Of a DNA stretch of 18,128 bases, positions 15,608 through 18,128 are shown in pieces. Position 1 is the stretch's first letter; the number at the start of each line of letters is the position of its first letter. The translations under genes were made by a program, and so were the position numbers. Source of the DNA: RPQJ01 sp031404015 (GTDB lineage: Bacteria > Pseudomonadota > Gammaproteobacteria > Steroidobacterales > Steroidobacteraceae); contig JANNGT010000218.1 of the NCBI GenBank assembly GCA_031404015.1, forward strand, positions 1 through 18,128, read 5' to 3'. The notes under the pieces are model-generated. The model was not told the DNA's origin. It saw nothing but the letters and a program-made list of their open reading frames with translations, and did not search any database.

Positions 15608-17058
15608 GCGGCCTTCCAGGTCAGGTCGAGGTGTTTCGCCGCGCGCACGTCATCGAGGCGACGCACCGGCAGCGTCCACGGCGCGCCCTTGAGTTTATCA
15701 GGCTCGGTTTCCGCTTCGTGGCGGATGGCAATCATCGCGGCCACGAACGCGTCGAGTTCCTCCTTCGATTCGGTCTCGGTGGGCTCGATCAGCAGGCACT
15801 CGGGCACCAGCAGCGGGAAGTAGGTCGTCGGCGCATGGAAACCGTAGTCCAGCAGGCGCTTGGCGAAATCCATGGCGTTGGTGCCCCACTCCCGGGCTTC
15901 GTGCCGCAGCGTGACGATGAACTCGTGACTGGCACGTCGCTCCGGATAGGCCAACTCGAATCCGGCTGCCCGCAGGCGTGCAGCAAGGTAGTTGGAGTTG
16001 AGCGTGGCGAACTCCGACACGCGCTGCATGCCGTCGCGGCCGAGCATGCGCATGTAGATGTACGCGCGCAGCAGCACCCCGGTGTTACCCATGAAACCCG
16101 ACAGCCGGCCGATGGTCTGCGGCAGGTCCTTTTCGTCGAGCCAGCGGAAGCGATCGCCTTCCCGGCCCACGATCGGCACCGGCATGAACGGCAGCAGTCG
16201 CTCGCTGACGCCCACGGCACCCGAGCCCGGACCACCGCCACCGTGCGGCGTCGAGAACGTCTTGTGCAGGTTCATGTGGATCACGTCGAACCCCATGTCG
16301 CCCGGGCGCACCTTGCCGAGGATCGCGTTGAGATTGGCGCCGTCGTAATACAGCAGGCCGCCGGCCTCGTGCACGATGCGCCGCACGTCGTCGATGTGAC
16401 GCTCGAACACGCCGATGGTCGACGGGTTGGTCAGCATGATCCCTGCCGTCTGCGGGCCCACCGCGGCCTGCAGCGAATCGAGATCGATGTCGCCATTGGC
16501 CTTCGTCGGGATTTCCTTGACCGTGCAGCCGCACATCGTTGCGGTCGCCGGGTTGGTGCCGTGCGCGGCATCCGGCACGATGATCTCGACGCGTGCCAGG
16601 TCCTTGCGGGCCTTGTGGTACGCACGAATCATGGCCACGCCGGCGAACTCGCCCTGCGCGCCCGCCATCGGCGTGAGCGACACGCCGCGCATGCCCGTCA
16701 CTTCCTGCAGCATCTCCTGCAGCTCGAACAGGATCTGCAGGATGCCCTGCCCCGTCGATTCGGGCGCGAGCGGATGGCGGTTGAGCAGCTCGGGCAGCAT
16801 CGCGTACTGGTTACACGCCTTCGGGTTGTACTTCATCGTGCACGACCCGAGCGGGTAGAAGTGCGTGTCGATGGAGAAGTTGAGCTGCGACAGGCGCGTG
16901 AAATGCCGCACCGCCTGCAGTTCCGACACCTCCGGCAACAGCGGCGGAGCCGCACGACGCAACTCCGCGGGGATCGGCGCCTCGACCGACACCTGCGGGT
17001 ATTGCGCAACCGCGCGGCGGCCCGGGGCCGAATGCTCGAAGATCAGTTTTTCATGCAT
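15604..17058 (-). CDS. gcvPB: glycine dehydrogenase (decarboxylating) subunit 2, GcvPB
   Basis: C-terminal half of the glycine cleavage P-protein; with GcvPA it decarboxylates glycine and passes the aminomethyl group to lipoyl-GcvH. 484 residues, normal for the split-type subunit. PLP-binding Lys266 lies in HMNLHKTFSTPHGGGGPG; DTHFYPLGSCTMKYNP at 64-79 and PDAAHGTNPATA at 162-173 are diagnostic. ATG 17058 starts 12 bp after the gcvPA stop, and the gene overlaps dgkA by 4 bp. gcvT and gcvH are not in the window; they may lie upstream of gcvPA, beyond the right edge. Confidence 0.97.
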   Translation of the reverse strand: MHEKLIFEHSAPGRRAVAQYPQVSVEAPIPAELRRAAPPLLPEVSELQAVRHFTRLSQLNFSIDTHFYPLGSCTMKYNPKACNQYAMLPELLNRHPLAPESTGQGILQILFELQEMLQEVTGMRGVSLTPMAGAQGEFAGVAMIRAYHKARKDLARVEIIVPDAAHGTNPATATMCGCTVKEIPTKANGDIDLDSLQAAVGPQTAGIMLTNPSTIGVFERHIDDVRRIVHEAGGLLYYDGANLNAILGKVRPGDMGFDVIHMNLHKTFSTPHGGGGPGSGAVGVSERLLPFMPVPIVGREGDRFRWLDEKDLPQTIGRLSGFMGNTGVLLRAYIYMRMLGRDGMQRVSEFATLNSNYLAARLRAAGFELAYPERRASHEFIVTLRHEAREWGTNAMDFAKRLLDYGFHAPTTYFPLLVPECLLIEPTETESKEELDAFVAAMIAIRHEAETEPDKLKGAPWTLPVRRLDDVRAAKHLDLTWKAA

Positions 17059-17070
17059 GGCGGGTTGACC

Positions 17071-17985
17071 TCAGGCCGCGGCGGCTGCAGTGCGCAGGGC
17101 TTCACCCAGCGCTTCCCTGTACGTTTCGATGTCGGCGAGCGTGCGGGTTTCGGTCGCGCACACCAGCAGCGCGTTGCCGAGCGATGGGTAACGCTCCGAA
17201 ATGTCGACGCCGCCGATGACACCGCGACGTGCCAGCGACTCGAGCACCGGCTTTACTGGACGATCGAGCAGCAGCACCGCCTCGTGGAAGCGCGGGCGGT
17301 CGAAGGCGAGTCGCACGCCCGGCACGCGCGTGAGCGCATCGACGAGTTGCTGCGTGCGCTGCATCGACGTGGCAGCCACCTGCGCCAGGCCGTGCGGGCC
17401 GAGCAGCGACATGTAAATGGTTGCCGCGGTGACCAGCAGGCCCTGGTTGGTGCAGATGTTCGACGTCGCCTTGCTGCGGCGGATGTGCTGCTCGCGCGCC
17501 TGCAGCGTGAGCGTGAAGCCGGTCTTGCCGTCCAGATCGAGCGTGCGGCCGATGATGCGGCCCGGCATCTGACGCACATGCTCGGTGCGCGTCGCCATGA
17601 AGCCGAAGTAGGGACCGCCCGACGACAGCGGCACGCCGAGCGGCTGCCCATCGCCCACGGCGATGTCGGCGCCGAGCTTGCCCCACTGCCCCGGCGGCTT
17701 CAGCACCGCGAGCGATGTCGGATTGACCACAGCGATCATCAGCGCGGTGTTGGCATGCGCCCAGTCGGTAACGGCGTCGACGTCTTCGAGCGTGCCGAAG
17801 AAGTTCGGGTGCTGCAGCACGACGGCCGTGATGTCCTGCCCGTTGTATTTCTCGAGCGCAGAGACGAGTGTCTGGCCGCCCTTTGCGTCATACGGCAGCA
17901 GTTCGAACGCGAGGTTCTGGTTGCCTGCGATGACCTGTGCGACGTCGCGATAGGTGGGGTTCAACGCGACCGGCAGCAGGATGCT
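17071..17985 (-). CDS. gcvPA: glycine dehydrogenase (decarboxylating) subunit 1, GcvPA, 5'-partial
   Basis: N-terminal-type subunit of the split P-protein, paired with GcvPB. About 305 residues are readable, ILLPVALNPTYRDVAQ onward, through HPNFFGTLEDVD, GQPLGVP..GGPYFGF, MPGRIIGRTLD and QAREQHIRRSKATSNICTNQ, all typical GcvPA. The family is about 440-450 residues, so roughly the first 140 are absent from this strand. An in-frame TAG at 17986-17988 precedes the open frame, exactly where the sequence folds back; a TTG at 17964 could be scored as a start but sits mid-domain. The missing upstream piece continues on the plus strand at 17982-18128. The intact gene is presumably encoded beyond the artefactual junction. 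Confidence 0.93.
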   Translation of the reverse strand, partial: SILLPVALNPTYRDVAQVIAGNQNLAFELLPYDAKGGQTLVSALEKYNGQDITAVVLQHPNFFGTLEDVDAVTDWAHANTALMIAVVNPTSLAVLKPPGQWGKLGADIAVGDGQPLGVPLSSGGPYFGFMATRTEHVRQMPGRIIGRTLDLDGKTGFTLTLQAREQHIRRSKATSNICTNQGLLVTAATIYMSLLGPHGLAQVAATSMQRTQQLVDALTRVPGVRLAFDRPRFHEAVLLLDRPVKPVLESLARRGVIGGVDISERYPSLGNALLVCATETRTLADIETYREALGEALRTAAAAA

Positions 17986-18128
17986 CTACGACGGCGCCTC
18001 CGGTCTCGCCGAAGCGTGCCTGATGGCCGTGCGCGCAAACCGCAAGTCGAAGTCGCAGCGCATCCTGCTGCCGGTCGCGTTGAACCCCACCTATCGCGAC
18101 GTCGCACAGGTCATCGCAGGCAACCAGA
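17916..18128. repeat. perfect 69-bp inverted repeat with 75-bp spacer at the window edge
   Basis: Bases 17916-17984 are the exact reverse complement of 18060-18128; the spacer is 17985-18059. Identity stops at 17984/18060 because the flanks differ (T at 17985 pairs against C at 18059), and the outer end is cut by the window end, so the true arm may be longer. Both arms encode the same GcvPA segment on opposite strands. Confidence 0.95.
17982..18128 (+). pseudogene. gcvPA: inverted gcvPA fragment, upstream part of the same protein
   Basis: On the plus strand this reads MLYDGASGLAEACLMAVR, then ANRKSKSQR, then ILLPVALNPTYRDVAQ and AGNQ, running off the window. MYDGA..AEA is a conserved GcvPA segment that lies just upstream of the residues where the minus-strand copy begins, and the last 69 bases duplicate the minus-strand copy exactly. 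Joining this piece to the minus copy gives a continuous 330-residue GcvPA. It is therefore a flipped part of the same gene, not a second gene. The junction falls at GGATGC/TCTACG, where ATGC may be microhomology. Confidence 0.9.

Noticed and set aside
17071..17964. gcvPA as a complete 297-residue gene starting at TTG 17964
   Set aside because: This start falls inside a conserved domain, and the upstream residues ILLPVA plus the plus-strand fragment show that the protein continues further N-terminally.

Overview
GC-rich, gene-dense bacterial chromosome, most likely gammaproteobacterial. The inference rests on protein resemblance (split GcvPA/GcvPB, membrane DgkA next to gcv genes, DUF4124-M23 peptidase, RlmI, Lgt and ThyA close to the E. 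coli proteins); there is no rRNA or tRNA gene to anchor taxonomy. I see no CRISPR array, phage or defence genes.

Left edge (1-894): a degenerate IS481-type transposase fragment on the plus strand runs head-on into a broken thyA on the minus strand. thyA has lost about 55 C-terminal residues at the junction and carries a frameshift in a GGGC tandem repeat. Then come lgt and an rlmI-type methyltransferase gene (minus), and one plus-strand gene, a thioredoxin-fold DUF255/SSP411 protein, divergent from rlmI across 78 bp.

Main block (5141-17984, all minus): a tightly packed 12-gene colinear run in transcription order gcvPA, gcvPB, dgkA, PfkB-family (adenosine) kinase, NMA111-like double protease/PDZ protein, Sua5/TsaC, ornithine-type PLP decarboxylase, ComB-family phosphatase, NhaD-like transporter, YihX-like HAD phosphatase, HIT protein, DUF4124-M23 peptidase. 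Four junctions are 4-bp ATGA/GTGA overlaps, one is an 11-bp overlap, and all gaps are 52 bp or less, so translational coupling and at least partial co-transcription are likely. The functions are mostly housekeeping: glycine cleavage, lipid recycling, nucleoside kinase, tRNA t6A synthesis, polyamine synthesis, ion homeostasis and cell-wall remodelling.

Right edge (17916-18128): a perfect 69-bp inverted repeat with a 75-bp spacer. The sequence folds back on itself inside gcvPA: the plus strand encodes the upstream part of the same protein that the minus strand continues. This looks like a chimeric inversion (amplification or assembly artefact, or a template switch) rather than two genes. With the broken thyA junction at the other end, both edges of the window should be treated with caution.

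I did not find a clearly novel defence or mobile system. The most unusual biology is the bacterial homologue of the yeast NMA111 double protease and the coupled ODC-type decarboxylase / ComB / NhaD-like cluster.
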